Shown here piece by piece: positions 30,801-42,334 of a stretch of DNA of 64,000 nt. Numbering within the stretch: position 1 is the stretch's first letter; every line of letters starts with the position of its first letter. This DNA is from Anastatus disparis (lineage: Eukaryota; Arthropoda; Insecta; Hymenoptera; Eupelmidae): assembly GCA_017163975.1 (NCBI GenBank), contig JAFFSR010000344.1, forward strand, positions 1,364,001 to 1,428,000, in the 5' to 3' direction. A program made the translations under genes and the position numbers. The notes below the pieces were generated by a model. The model was not told the DNA's origin and did not search any database. It saw only the letters and a list, made by a program, of their open reading frames with translations.

Positions 30801-30810
30801 TGGGTGGGGG
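30801..30810 (+). promoter_or_regulatory. Polypurine tract
   Basis: TGGGTGGGGG directly abuts the 3' LTR start at 30811 and is the plus-strand priming site for reverse transcription. The 90 bases between the env stop and this tract hold nothing else I can name. Confidence 0.8.
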
Positions 30811-33800
30811 TGTGATGTCAAGTACATCCAATGAGTTCTTTTTTTGAAAATTATTTTATAAATTATTTTTTAAGTCACGTTTTTGTACTCTTATACAGAA
30901 TAAAATAATATCTATCTATCTAATTAGAAATAATACTAGTACAAGGGAAAACCCAAAAAGAAAACAACGGCAATAAAAGACTAAGGAGCCGAAGCTCTTG
31001 AGCGTGTATGCACCGTAGGCGGGCCAGCTCGGCAAGTGTATATGCACTTATATACACCCCATATATATGTGTATATACGCACGGTCATAACTATATATGA
31101 ATGGATATACCCAATTATGTAAACAAGGTATACATCCATTTATATATAGTAATCGGATTAAACAATTAAAATTTTTATATTTTACATTCACGCAAAATTT
31201 AATTTTTATTACTCATGTTCAATAATAATAGGAAATCACTCGGGCCGTCTACGGTAAAAACCGAACAATCACCGTATCTGTTTATGCGTAAAAGGAATAA
31301 TAAAAATCTCTATTAAATAAAACATTTCTGAATTTTATCAAAATACAAAATATTTAAAAATTATTTTCTCATAGTTCTCATCTTATTTTTCCAAAGATGA
31401 AGAAAAAAAACGAACATGCGCTTAGTTATCGGTACAGCTGAAAACTATAAAAATTCCTAAACCGAACAGATACGAAGACCGTTCAATATATATATATATA
31501 TGTATGTATGTATACACATGTCACATAGAAACGAAAACCAAACTTTTCTCTTCTATGCGACGAAAATTTTATAATTTTTATTTCCAAATATTTACAAAAT
31601 AATTTACTTTTAATCATAATCATAAGGAAATAGATTTAATAATAATTAAGATTAATTAATTAATATACGCGCATTATAGCGAATTTCAATATTAAAAAAA
31701 ATTAGATGCATAAAAGGTTTTTAACAAATAATGTTTATTTGTTTTTAATCATTATTTTTATATAAAGATAAAGAAAAAATATACAATATTAAGTAAATAA
31801 AGGGAAACAATTCTAGCCTAAAATATTTCTGTTTTAACTTCTTTCCTTGATTTCTTAAAGGATGCATGCACTTATAACAACGCACATCTGTAAGCTATAA
31901 AACCTCGCTTCTTTAGATGTACGGTCCTGCAAGCATTCTTTTATTTTCAAATTTTATTTTAACTTTTTAAACAAAACGATTTTCCTTTTTAATCTTATTA
32001 TTATTCGGTCATAATTGTCCCCCTTTTTTTTTTAAAATAAGCAATAGAAATAATTACAATTAAGCTAAGAGAAAATGTCAAGAAAAACAAAAAGCACAAG
32101 AAGAAAAATTTAAAAAAAAAAAAATATATTTAAAATAAATAAAAATAAAAACTATTAGCAAAGGGCGATTCATAAGAAACTGCAATTTTACTTATATGTC
32201 AAATAATATTGCAAGTAAAATTAAATAACAAAGAAATATTACATCAACTTCTCTTTTATTTTACGTTAAATTCTAGCAAAAATAGGCATATTTTATATCG
32301 TTCTAAAGAGAATTTTAATTGCAATATTATAGAGACATTTAATTTAGACCGTAGTTAGTTAATAACAAATTATAATGATTTTTAATAATTTAAGAAAAAT
32401 TGTAAAAGATCAAGAGACAAAATAGGGCTTCTCTAAGGGAGAGGGCATATCTTTCCAGATATACCCCCTCTGTTGCAAGAAAAACTTCTATACCCTAGTT
32501 TCTCTCTTCGTCTTACACGTTACTTAAGGCCAAAGTTCAAATTTTGGGAGGGCTTAAGGTCCCTCTCTGACCTCTTAAGAAAAGCAAAGGCCAATAGAAA
32601 TTATGTAAAAAAGCGTTAGAGAAAAACAATTTTCTCTAATTGGAGAAAATTACTAGATAGTTTCGAAGATTATCTTATAGTATGCTACAACGTTAGTTGT
32701 TTAGGTATATAAGGGGCCTGACAGATCGATGCACACTCACTCCTTAATTTTTCTTGCTCGAGATCACTTCTCGAGATCAAACTCAGATTTTTCTATTTTT
32801 TTCAAACTTAGAATTTTCTTGTCTCTTTTTTTACAAATCAACTTAGAATTTTTACTTAAACAACTTAGAAAATTTTTCTCATTTTTATTGTCAACTTAGA
32901 ATTTCTTACTCATTATATTTTTTTCCTCAAAATAACTTAGAGATTTTTCTCATTTTTATCGTGACTTATTATTTGAATTGTTCTTTAAAAATAGATTTTA
33001 CTCGTTATAATTCGAAGGATTTCTTTTAAAATTTTTACTTATTTTTCTGTTACTTGAATCGACTTATAGTTATAATTTTATTAGTAAATAAAATTCGAAA
33101 ATAGTTGTTTAATTTTGTAAAACAATTTCTTTTATTTGAATAAAAAAAATCAAAATTTAAATAACATCTTTATATTTTTTAAAAAAAGGAGTTCCCTTCA
33201 TTTCCCTTAAGAGTAAGTAAATTTTATAACTTAAATAATTGTACAATCAAAAAAAAAAAAAATCTAAGGAAAGAAAACATAAACTAACCAATGAGTCAAT
33301 ATTACGGTCACTTCACGAGAGACCATAATATTCCTTGTTGGCTAGTAGTAAATTTTATTGCCAAAAGCGCAACTAATTTTTGAGTTTTATATTATAAAAT
33401 AAAATTTTATTTTCAATTATTTTCTGCATTTCTGTAACTTTTGGATTTCTTGAAAAATTACAAGGTTTAAAAATATCTTTGGTCACTTCACGAGAGACCG
33501 AGTATTTTTAAACTTTACAAGAAATTTATATCAGCCGAACATTGGTCACTTCGGGAGAGACTTTTGTTTGGTTGATAAAAATCTTTCTTTTATTTAAAAA
33601 TAGAAACCAAAAGGAGACGCAGATCTTTTGCTTTTCTTTTTATTTATTTAAAATAAAATCTAAGAACCTTAATTGATAAAAAGAAAATTTTCCTTTTAAA
33701 GAATATTTGTATTGATTGATAAAAAAAAATAAATTTTCCTCTTAAAGGATATCTGTATATTAATTTTTTTTGATAAGAAATAATTTCACACAAATTAAAA

Positions 33801-34738
33801 ATATATGAATAGAATAAGAAAAAAATAAGCAACGACTAACTAGCACAACGGACATCTCAACAATATTTCTAATACATTTGGGACGGGCGTACCCAAGAAA
33901 AGTAATAATAAAATTAAAGGTAGTTTTATAATTTCGATTTATTCTGGTCACTTAAGGAGAGACCTTTATGAATTCAAATTATAACGCGTAGGGTAGTTAC
34001 AAAATAAAAACAAGTAGGTGAGTCATTCAAAAATAACTCGGTCACTTCACGAGAGACTAAGTTATTATTGACTCAATAGTGTCGAAAAGAGTTACTTTTA
34101 TTTAATTCTATCTATTAAAATTTTCATATCACATTTTCATAAATCTTGTTACACTTTTGTTTGCTCTGGTCACTTAAGGAGAGACCTTTGCGAATAAAAT
34201 TAGTAACGCGCGATAGGTAGCACACAAAAATCTAATTAGGAAAGCCATTCTAAAATAGCCCGGTCACTTCACGAGAGACTCGGTTATTAATGACTTTTTA
34301 GAACGAAATCAATTTTATCGATTAAATATGAAAGCTAAAGAATTAACACATTTATTCATAAAATAAATTCGCATAATTTCAAATCTACAAAATATTAGAA
34401 ATATCTTTCTTTTGCGTTTTTTATAAATTAATTATTAATAACTGAATAAATAAATAAAAGTAACTGCAACAAGAAATATCATAATAAAATTTGATTAGTT
34501 TTCCTAAAATAAAAAAAAACGGAATTAATATATGCGTCCTAAATAATCAAAATACAGAATACGTTGACTGACGGGAACTTGATACCCGAGTTTTACTGCT
34601 AGGCAGTGACTCAAAAACTAGGATAACATTGCGCCAGTTATCCACCCAAAAAAATAACATCATTTTGTAGTTACGAAAGTTACTATAAAATTAGATGTTC
34701 CAATATCGAAATTAAAACCTTCGATTGCGGTTATCACA
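30811..34738 (+). repeat. 3' LTR (3928 bp)
   Basis: Nearly identical to 16433-20356. Visible differences include an extra C near 31060, one extra A near 31410, length changes in A or T runs (around 32110, 32750, 32830, 32925, 33640, 33725), a T/A change near 32341 and a small block near 33758. TATA box at 32706. The LTR ends TTATCACA before the TTGG target duplicate. Confidence 0.95.
33298..34297 (+). promoter_or_regulatory. Second copy of the seven-hairpin array (3' LTR)
   Basis: Motif cores at 33306, 33481, 33544, 33946, 34040, 34168 and 34262 match the seven in the 5' LTR, with the same flanking inverted repeats. Here the array would be in the 3' untranslated part of genomic RNA only if transcription runs through R into U5, which it normally does not. 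Confidence 0.8.
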
Positions 34739-34742
34739 TTGG

Positions 34743-35182
34743 CTAAAACTGCAGAATAAGATTTTTTGATGGAAAAAAATTAAATCGTGTTTTTTCTTTT
34801 CTTTGAATAGGCCCCTTAGATGGAGATACAGACATTTTTTCGAAATTATAATAAAAAGGAGCAATTATAAGATCTTGAATAACTAAACAACTGAGACTCT
34901 TACAAAAAAATGTATGGAGAATAAAACAAAGTTCTGATTAAATGCTTCAATTTAAACTTTGTTGCACTAAAAAATCTTTTGTGGTTCAAAAGTTGTGCCT
35001 AATTGAAAATTACTACATACACTGAAAAAAAAACCCGAAGCCAGCGCTGCGAAGTTAATCTGAGCGGTTGCATGCGAACAACATTCGAAGCGAGTGATTA
35101 CAGAAAATCGTAATGTATGAATGCGTAACCATGTCGCTGTAAATAATTACGACTTTCTTTGTAAACGATTACGCTAATCCGA
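34743..35182 (-). other. Non-LTR element linker region, no intact frame
   Basis: It lies between the LTR retroelement and the GC-rich minisatellite. By position it should hold the segment between endonuclease and RT of the split minus-strand non-LTR element, but frames are broken and I cannot identify motifs. Confidence 0.35.
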
Positions 35183-35410
35183 GCAGAGCGCCACAACTGT
35201 GTTGCGAGCACGCTTGCTCCGACTCTCCGGCATCGCGCGTGCAGAAAGCCGAAACCAAGCACTGCGGCAGAGCTGCGAGCTTGCTTGCTCCGACTCTCCG
35301 GCATCGCGCGTGCAGAAAGCCGAGACCAAGCACAGCGGCAGAACTGCGAGCACGCTCTCTTTGACTCCGCGGCATTTCTCATGCAGAAAGCCGAGACCAA
35401 GGGTAACGAC
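35183..35410. repeat. GC-rich minisatellite, 71-bp period
   Basis: The block GACTCTCCGGCATCGCGCGT followed by GCAGAAAGCCGA occurs at 35221 and 35292 and, more diverged, at 35363, with a partial unit before. It is strikingly GC-rich against its AT-rich surroundings and interrupts the linker of the non-LTR relic. Frames on both strands here (35169-35441) are repeat translations. Confidence 0.8.
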
Positions 35411-35429
35411 AGAGTTACATGGTGGTTTT

Positions 35430-36560
35430 GTTTGCATGTAGGGATTCTATTGAGATCAGTAATGGCCCAAGGAGGACTTATTTTTTTTAGACATTCTTTT
35501 TTCCGTTTTTCTAAGTTGTTATAGTTACAAGCTGTGATGGAAGAGTTAACTTTTGCCGATTTACTCTTGAAATTTTTGCATTTCTCCCAAATATACGTAG
35601 GATTAGCTCTTAAATTAATATTCTGTGCAAATTTTCTGAAGCAGTCATTTTTTCGGTTTTGAAGATTCGTTTGGCTAGGGCGCAATATTTATTATAAGTA
35701 ATAAGATCTTCAGAATTTTCTGAATACTCCCACTTTTTAAAAGCTGCACGTCTTATTCTTTTAGTTTTGTTATATTCTTGATCCCAAGAAGGGACAGGAT
35801 TCGTATTAATATACAATTTTCGGAGGTTCTTTTTAGGAGTAAAACACTTGATGGATTCACTGATGGTATTCACAAAGAATTCGTGTTTTTGAGATGAGGC
35901 CAGTTCATCGTAGTTAATAGAAAAGAATTCATTAAATTTTTCCTATGTGCATTTTACATATTTATTCCAATCTGTTTTAACTGTACAAATCTTCAAAGTT
36001 TTCTTAATATATGTATGTTTATTTACATCAATCACAATCATAATAGGGAAATGGTCAGAGCTATATGTTTCATCGCTAGCTTGAATTTCAATGTTATTTG
36101 CTATGGACGTATTAATTCTGTAAGTCAAGAGTGTATTCTAATCTTTCTCCATTCGTATCTGTGTTTTGGCAGTTCCACTTTTTATTGTGTGCGTCGAAGT
36201 CTTCTGCTAGTATTGCATTTTTATTGTATTCTGTAGCCTGTCCTATTTTGTTCCACTCATCTTGCGTGACAATTGCGCCAGAGACTCTGTAGCAAGTAAT
36301 AAAGTCGATTGAAGGTGTGATATTCAAGATACGCAAATCAAATAGTTCAATGCTTTGCATTTAAATTAAAACTTGCTTTATTACGCTGTGGCTTAAATTT
36401 TTCCAAATCAAGTACATGATGCCTCCTCCTTGATCATATAGTCTATCTTGACGGACTATAGTAAAGCCAGGTTATTCAAAGTTATCTGCACCTGTGAACC
36501 AAGATTCGACACATAATACTACGAGCATTCCAAAACATAGCTCTTAACATATTATTATTT
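35430..36560 (-). pseudogene. Endonuclease and linker of the split non-LTR element, broken
   Basis: Minus-strand pieces in order: GFTIVRQDR with a GGG turn near 36480-36440 and an ILAEDFDAHNKKWNCQNTD segment near 36215 (the GDFNAH motif of AP-like endonucleases, altered). Next come SSDHFPIMIVIDVN near 36055 (the SDH catalytic motif), then PVPSWDQEYNKTKRIRRAAF and the LITYNKYCALAKRIFK linker at 35873-35610, and FAQNINLRANPTYIWEKCKN near 35640-35570. These belong to ORF2 of a Jockey/I-superfamily element, which nicks target DNA to prime reverse transcription. Stops and frameshifts separate the pieces. Confidence 0.75.
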
Positions 36561-37186
36561 GTATACATTTTTGAAAACTTAGAAAGAAAATCAATCACTA
36601 AATTTAAGTTGCGTTACCCATTCAGCTATCGCTTACTTCCACGTAATCGTTAGGATTTGTTATTTTAATAATTTTTTTATGCGTGTGATTCTTTTTTTAA
36701 GCGCGTGGTCAGTAACGTGATCGTATAAATCGTTTAGCATTGTAAAAGAGAGTCTGTTTAATTAGTATATTTTTGAGAAATTTCGAAGATATTATTCGCG
36801 CCATACGTTCTTAAAATACAATCTTCAGGCATATCTAGTTTTATAGGATATAAATTTTTTGAGGGGTTTCCTTTAGAGTTCATGAATTTAACCGCTGACT
36901 GAGTTTTCTATATTTTCTAATAGAGGTTTGACATGTGTTTTAATTTTCTTTCTTGAGTTGCGTATGGTGACCTGAATGTTCTGCTTTATTGTCAATTAAT
37001 TCGGCTTTGTTTGAAACAGAAGAGTCAGAGGTAGATAATGGGTGTTTGTGTTAACTTATAGTCTTTGTCAGTTTGGGGAATACACAATTATTCGACTATA
37101 CATTAATCTGTGCTTTCATTTTCACACCCATCTTGCTTACTTTGTTCGGCATTTTCACTATTTGTTATTAGTTTGATGCTTTCAGC
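36561..37186 (-). other. Region between ORF1 and endonuclease of the non-LTR relic
   Basis: AT-rich. It is expected to contain the ORF1 end and ORF2 start, but no frame survives and no motif is recognised. Confidence 0.35.
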
Positions 37187-37500
37187 TTACGCATTGTTTT
37201 CTGTATTTTTGCAGTACTTCACGAGATGTCCTTCTTCTTTACACAAAAAGCATGCAAGCTTCTCAGCTTGAAAATATATCCAGTAATTAGTGTCATCGTA
37301 CTGGATTTCCAAGCTGTTGGGGAACTTTTCAAAATCCGTAGCATGAGCATACATTTGTCGCCCTAAACTGAGAATATGCGTATACCGTGGTTTCTTTCTT
37401 CCTGCTCGTATTAAGCTTATCTGTGAAACTAGAGTAATATTTAGCCTTTTTAGTTTAGCCCCTATAGTAGAATGAGGAATTATCAGGCACACATTAGAAA
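37187..37500 (-). pseudogene. ORF1 (Gag-like) 3' part of the split non-LTR element
   Basis: The minus-strand frame 37492-37187 reads IPHSTIGAKLKRLNITLVSQ, then YTHILSLGRQMYAHATDFEK, and ends with CFLCKEEGHLVKYC, a CX2CX4HX4C zinc knuckle. This is the nucleic-acid-binding ORF1 protein of an I/R1/Jockey-type element. The upstream half of the same protein is at 40031-40330; the mariner-like composite at 37527-40027 separates them. Confidence 0.75.
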
Positions 37501-38037
37501 TAATAATTCTTTTCGCTTTCGATATACAGGGTGTCCCATTTTAAACGTCCCACCTAAATAATTCGTAATGGCAGCCTCCAATCAAAAGTATGACAATAGT
37601 GAAAGTTGTTTGCTTCTATTCAAAAGAAAATTGAATAATGATCTAAAAATGACCTTGAATTTCATTTTCAAGGACATTTGAAGGTCAACTTTGATTTTTT
37701 TAATGTAACCCCCTTTTCACGGATTCGAATTACTCGTTAAAAAATACGTAGGTTTTATTTGAAATCTTTTTTTTGCACGTGCTTTTCTTTCTTGCTAACG
37801 AGCGCAAAAGATAAGCCAGGCAGCTAAGATAATCACATACCGCAGAAAGACCAGTTAACTCAATGAATGTCAGATTTCATACCATGGATGAGTTGGCAAT
37901 CGAAGCTGACAAAACATAACCTCACACCGCCAATTGGCATCTTAACCCAAAACAACATTCTCTACAATCAAGCGAGGTAATCCAGAATAAAAAAACATAA
38001 CCTCACTTTTGTATAAAACTTTTTTTTTCATTCGCAT

Positions 38038-38140
38038 CTGGCCAGTTAAGGCAAGAGCTGGTTAGCATCCAGCCATTTAAGACAAGAGCTAGTTAGCATC
38101 CGGCCAGTTAAAGCAAGAGCTGGTTAACATCTAGTCAATT
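38038..38140. repeat. 34-bp minisatellite in mariner-like copy, mirrored at 39430-39515
   Basis: Three units of GCCAGTTAAGGCAAGAGCTG followed by GTTAGCATCC. The inverted set at about 39440-39510 has the units in reverse complement (GGATGCTAACCAGCTCTTGC). Confidence 0.75.
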
Positions 38141-38480
38141 ATGGCTTTAGATGTTCAATCGTTGCTCTATTTTCTTGCCGATAAAGTGCAATTCTTCTCC
38201 TAAAGCCTGCAACGGTATCGAGAAGTACCCTGCGTGATATGTTTGCGCTGGCTTCTGTAATATTCTAACTTTTATATTTTCTATTGTCGTTGGTCTAGTT
38301 TTATAAACAACGTTTTTTATGTAACCCCATAAAAAAATCAAGTGATGTTAGATCAGGTGATCATGGTGGCTACGCTACAAGACCTTTTCTACCTATCCAT
38401 CTATTGTTGAATTGCAAATGGAGAAATTCTCTTACATTTCTAGAATAATATGTTTGTGCACCTCTCGAATTAAAATTGAA
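38141..38480 (-). pseudogene. Mariner-like transposase C-terminal fragment, minus strand
   Basis: The minus-strand frames contain YYSRNVREFL with FNNRWIGRKG, then SPDLTSLDFF and an IFLWGYIKNVVYKTRPTTIE end. This is the DDE-domain C-terminal half of a Tc1/mariner-type transposase (WIGRGG...WPPRSPDLTP type). Stops lie in the catalytic region and the N-terminal half is absent, so it is non-functional. Confidence 0.7.
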
Positions 38481-39009
38481 GAAAGCATTCGCATACTACG
38501 ACCATATACAGGGTCTCCTATTTTAAACGTCCCACCTAAGTAACTTGTAATAAAAACCTCCAATCGAAAATATGACTATAGTGAAAGTTGTTTGCTATTC
38601 AGGGGGAAATCGAATGGTGACCTTAAAATTGACCTCGGATGTCATTTTCAAGGACATTTGAAAGTCAGCTTCGATTTTTCTAATGTAACCCCTTTTTTAT
38701 GGATTCGAATTCCTCGTTAAAAAATACGTAGGTTTTATTTGAAACGTTTTTTTTCAAGTGCTTCTCTTCCTTGCTAACGAGCGCAAAAGATCAACCAGGC
38801 AGCAAAAGCGATAATTACATACCGCAGAAAGACCAGTTAACTCAATGCATATCAAATATCATACCATGGATAAGTTGACGATCGAAGCTGACAAAACATA
38901 ACTTCATACCGCTAATTGGCACCTTAACCCAAAACAACGTTCTCTATAATTCTGTGAAGTAATCAAGAATAAAAAAACAGCCTTACACCGCAGATTGTCA
39001 GCTTACTTC

Positions 39010-39440
39010 AAAAATACGATCGCCTCATTCTAATCATTCCAACTGATTAGAGATCAACTTCCAACTTTGCTTGAAGACTTTGATATGGATACGAGATCGA
39101 AAATGTGGTTTCAGCAAGATGGCGCACAATCACATTATTCTAGAAATGTGAGAGAATTTCTCCAATTGCAATTTAACAATAGATGGATAGGTAGAGGAGG
39201 TTACGTAGTTTGGCCACCAAGATCACCCGATCTAACATCACTTAATTTTTTTTATGGGGTTACATAAAAAACTTTGTTTATAAAACTAGACCAACGTATA
39301 TAGAAAATATGAAAGCTAGAATGACAGAAGCCAGTGTAAACATACCACGCAGGGTACTTCTTTATACCGTTGCAAGCTTTAAAAGGAGAATTGCACTTTA
39401 TCGGCAAGAAAATGGAGCAACGATTGAACATCTACAGCCA
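39010..39440 (+). pseudogene. Mariner-like transposase C-terminal fragment, plus strand
   Basis: The frame 39067-39267 contains MWFQQDGAQSHYSRNVREFL, then RWIGRGGYVVWPPRSPDLTS, which are the central DDE-domain motifs (the QDGA aspartate and the PPRSPDLT block). A frameshift in a T-run near 39250 precedes the FYGVT end, and the C-terminal sequence continues in another frame to about 39440. It is the inverted counterpart of 38141-38480. The N-terminal DNA-binding domain is missing. Confidence 0.75.
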
Positions 39441-40030
39441 TAATTGACTGGATGCTAACCAGCTCTTCCCTTAATTAGCCGGATGCTAACCAGCTCTTGC
39501 CTTAGCTGGCCGGATGCGAATGAAAAAAAAAGTTTTGAACAAAAGTGAGGCTATGTTTTTTTTTATTCTTGATTACCTCGCTTATTGTAGAGAACTTTGT
39601 TTGGGTTAAGGTGCCAATTAGCGGTGTATGAGTTTATGTTTTGTTAGCTTCGATCGCCATATCATCCATGGTATCAAGTTTGATATTCATTGAGTTAACT
39701 GGCCTTTCTGCGGTATGTGATTATCGCTTTAACTGCCTGGCTGATCCTTTGCGCTCGTTAGCAAGAAAAAGAAGCACTTGCAAAAAAACGTTTTAAATAA
39801 TACCTACGTATTTTTCAACAAGGAATTCGAATCCGTGAAAAAAGGGGTTACATCAGAAAAATTGAAGCTGAACTTTAAATGTCCATGAAAATGACATTCA
39901 AGATCAATTTTAAGGTCACTATATGTTTTCTCCCTAAATAGAAAACAACTTTCACTATTGTCATATTTTCGATTGGAGGCTTTCATTACGAGTTATTTAG
40001 GTGGGACGTTTAAAATGGGACACCCTGTAT

Positions 40031-40330
40031 ATGGTCGTAGTGTAAGAATGCTTTCTCCAATTTTAATTTGAGTATTTTCTCCTGCTAATTTGTCAGCAAA
40101 TTCCTTCCTAGAAAGATGAAAACAATTATGCAGTGCGAAATTCGAGATACATATGTAATATGTTGTGGGCCTATGAAACTGCCTAAAGCGATGGTGTATT
40201 CATGAATCGTTTTGCCGTATATTGCGACTAAAATAACTGCTCGATCTTTTCTTGGAAAAGTCTCTCGTGTAACTATTCTAGTATAAGATACTTTTTAGTA
40301 CCAATCTGTTGATGGGTCACATCGATGAGT
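40031..40330 (-). pseudogene. ORF1 (Gag-like) 5' part of the split non-LTR element
   Basis: The minus-strand frame reads RIVTRETFPRKDRAVILVAI, then YGKTIHEYTIALGSFIGPQH and ITYVSRISH, with a stop before LKLEKAFLHYDHI, and breaks off at the mariner-like right terminus. It is the N-terminal half of the ORF1 protein whose C-terminal zinc-knuckle half is at 37187-37500. The exact start cannot be fixed. Confidence 0.7.
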
Positions 40331-40528
40331 ATGTTAGTGGACGTCCCTTGTGCAGAGAGTCACACGAGAAAACAAAGTACTTATTACTAGTGAATAATTC
40401 ACTAGCATGCTTGTAAACCAATCACTTCATTTAAATCTTAATTTCACATACACTGTTCGTTTTAATACAAACATTACACAATTTTAATATGTCTCACTCG
40501 CGGAACCGTGTTTGGAAACACGTCTTAT
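40331..40528 (-). other. Probable 5' untranslated end of the non-LTR element
   Basis: Noncoding. It includes a GTGTTTGGAAACAC hairpin near 40508-40521. It ends where the foldback element at 40529 begins. Confidence 0.35.
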
Positions 40529-42334
40529 CCCTGTTGAACAAAAATCAAGTCATAAATCACCTGATTTCTCAGGTGATTTATCATGCCATAACATGTAACG
40601 ATTTTTTTGGTTTTCACACATTTTAAAGCATGCTTCAAAAGTTTTTCAGTTTTTAAAAATTTTCCACTAAGAAAATTTTTCAGTTAATTTGGTCTTAAAA
40701 AAATGTTGACTAATTTTACAAAAAAATTTCTAAATTCAAAAATTTTCAAAATTTACGAAAACTGTTCGGATTCTTACAGCACGGAAGATTTCACTGAAAT
40801 ATTTACAAATCTTCCACTGGAATATTTTAATGGCACCTTTCATGCAGATAGATATTTCACAGCAAGATTTAAGTAATCTTCCGGTGTTTCATGAAAGATT
40901 TCAGGAACATTTCATATATATTTCGCTGGAAGATTCCGAAAAACTTTAAAATCTTCCAGCGGAATATTACATAAATCTCCCAGAAATATTTCACGGAATA
41001 TTTTAGGAAGCTTCCATAAATATTTCCCTGAAAGATTCCGAAAAACTTTAAAATCGTACAGTCAAATATTGCATAAGTCTTCCAGAAATATATCACGAAA
41101 TATTTCACAGAAAGATTTAAGTAATTTTCCTGTGGAATATTTCATGAAAAATTTCAGAAAGATTCCATAAACATTTCGCTGGAAGATTTCGAAAAACTGT
41201 AAAATCGTACAGCGGAATATTGCATAAATCTTCCAGAAATATTCCACGAAATATTTTACAGAAAGATTTAAGTAATCTTCCAGTGGAATATTGCATGAAA
41301 GATTCTAGAAGGATTCCATAAAGTTTTCATTGGAAGGTTGCGCGGAATGTTACGAGAGATTTCCAGTGACGACGATAGGGGGATGCTCTTTAAATGGGAG
41401 TTTTAGCCCCAAGCAGTTGGATGATACCTTACTTACTGTATAAGCGAAAGGGCTGGGGCTTTGTTATGTACAGTCGAAGCGAATATGTAAATGCGATTTT
41501 ATAACTAAATGTCAATGTTTATGTATGCGTATATGTACTGATGTATAAGTATAATGTGTTATTATCATAAAAAAATAATGTATTATGTATTATACTTAAT
41601 GTATTATATATTATATATACTACCCTCTCACATCATTTCACAACCTTTTATGGAATATTCCAGAAATATTTCGTGGTTGATCTGAAACTGAAATCTTCAT
41701 CGAAATCTTCCAAAAATTTTTCAGGAACATTTCATGAAAGATGAGAGATTACCCAAACCTTCTATTGAAATGTTCTTGAAATCTTTCAAGAATATTCCGT
41801 GGAATATTCCAATGTAACAAGAATCGAGGACATACAAATATTAGAGGAATATTTCATGAAAGATTTCTGAAATATTCCAAATCTTCCGTGTCAATATTCT
41901 ACGAATCTTCCATAAATATTCCATGGAATATTTTACGATGAATTTCTAAAATCTTTCAGGAATATTTTATGGAATATTTCATGAAAGATTCCTTAAATCT
42001 TCCATGCATATTCCATGAAAGGTTTATGAAATGTTTCAAATCTTCCGTTTCAATATTCCGGAAATCTTCCATGAATGTTCCAACGGAATATTTCATAAAA
42101 TATTCCTGCAATATTCCTGAAATGTTTCAATGAAAGATCTGAGATGACCCAGATCTTCTAATCAAATATTCTTGGAATCTTCCAACAATATTCCATAAAT
42201 ATTCCATGCTGTGTGGGGAATCGACTAAGCATGGCTAGAAATGTGTGAAAACCAAAAAAATTGTTACATAATGTTTTGACATGTTAAATCACCTGAGAAA
42301 TCAGGTGATTTGTCACCTAATTCTTTTTACCAGG
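40529..42334. mobile_element. Foldback element with ATCACCTGA termini and AATATTCC-repeat interior
   Basis: The termini starting CCTGTTGAACAAAAATC and ending TTCTTTTTACCAGG are inverted repeats of about 110 bases. They include a perfect hairpin (AAATCACCTGA/TCAGGTGATTT) and a second paired block (TTGGTTTTCACACATTT versus AAATGTGTGAAAACCAA). The interior is a degenerate tandem array of GAATATTCC, GAAAGATTC and ATCTTCC units of about 20 to 40 bases. A GC-richer stretch at 41340-41480 and AT repeats at 41575-41625 interrupt it. Minus-strand frames at 40869-41247 are repeat translations. A truncated relative is at 1848. Confidence 0.7.

Larger units (their letters stand above)
16433..34738 (+). 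mobile_element. Giant Ty3/gypsy LTR retroelement with env, 18.3 kb
   Basis: It is bounded by TTGG target duplications (16429-16432 and 34739-34742). Both LTRs begin TGTGATGTCAAG and end GGTTATCACA and are about 3.92 kb each. Order: 5' LTR, primer-binding region, ORF A, ORF B, gag, pol (protease, protease, RT, RNase H, insert, integrase), env, polypurine tract, 3' LTR. RT before integrase, a GPY/F-like integrase tail and an env place it with errantivirus-like Ty3/gypsy elements. LTR differences are about ten, mostly 1-base changes in homopolymers, so the insertion is young. Four single-base frameshifts interrupt gag and pol; env and ORF B are open. Confidence 0.95.
37527..40027. mobile_element. 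Mariner-like palindromic composite inserted at TA
   Basis: It starts CAGGGTGTCCCATTTTAAAC after TA (37525-37526) and ends GTTTAAAATGGGACACCCTG before TA (40028-40029). The left part (37527-38460) and the right part (39010-40027) are inverted copies of each other, each carrying a terminal repeat of roughly 480 bases, a 34-bp minisatellite and a transposase C-terminus. The middle (38462-39000) is a further inverted copy of the right terminus plus about 45 bases of its non-LTR flank. This is a rearranged double copy of a TA-targeting Tc1/mariner-type element, interrupting ORF1 of the non-LTR element. Confidence 0.75.

Noticed and set aside
16433..34738. BEL/Pao or vertebrate-type retrovirus identity
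   Set aside because: The pol order and GPY/F-like integrase tail, together with the RT motifs, fit Ty3/gypsy; env alone does not decide class.
35098..35441. Cys/Arg-rich peptides on both strands
   Set aside because: They translate the 71-bp GC-rich minisatellite in different frames.
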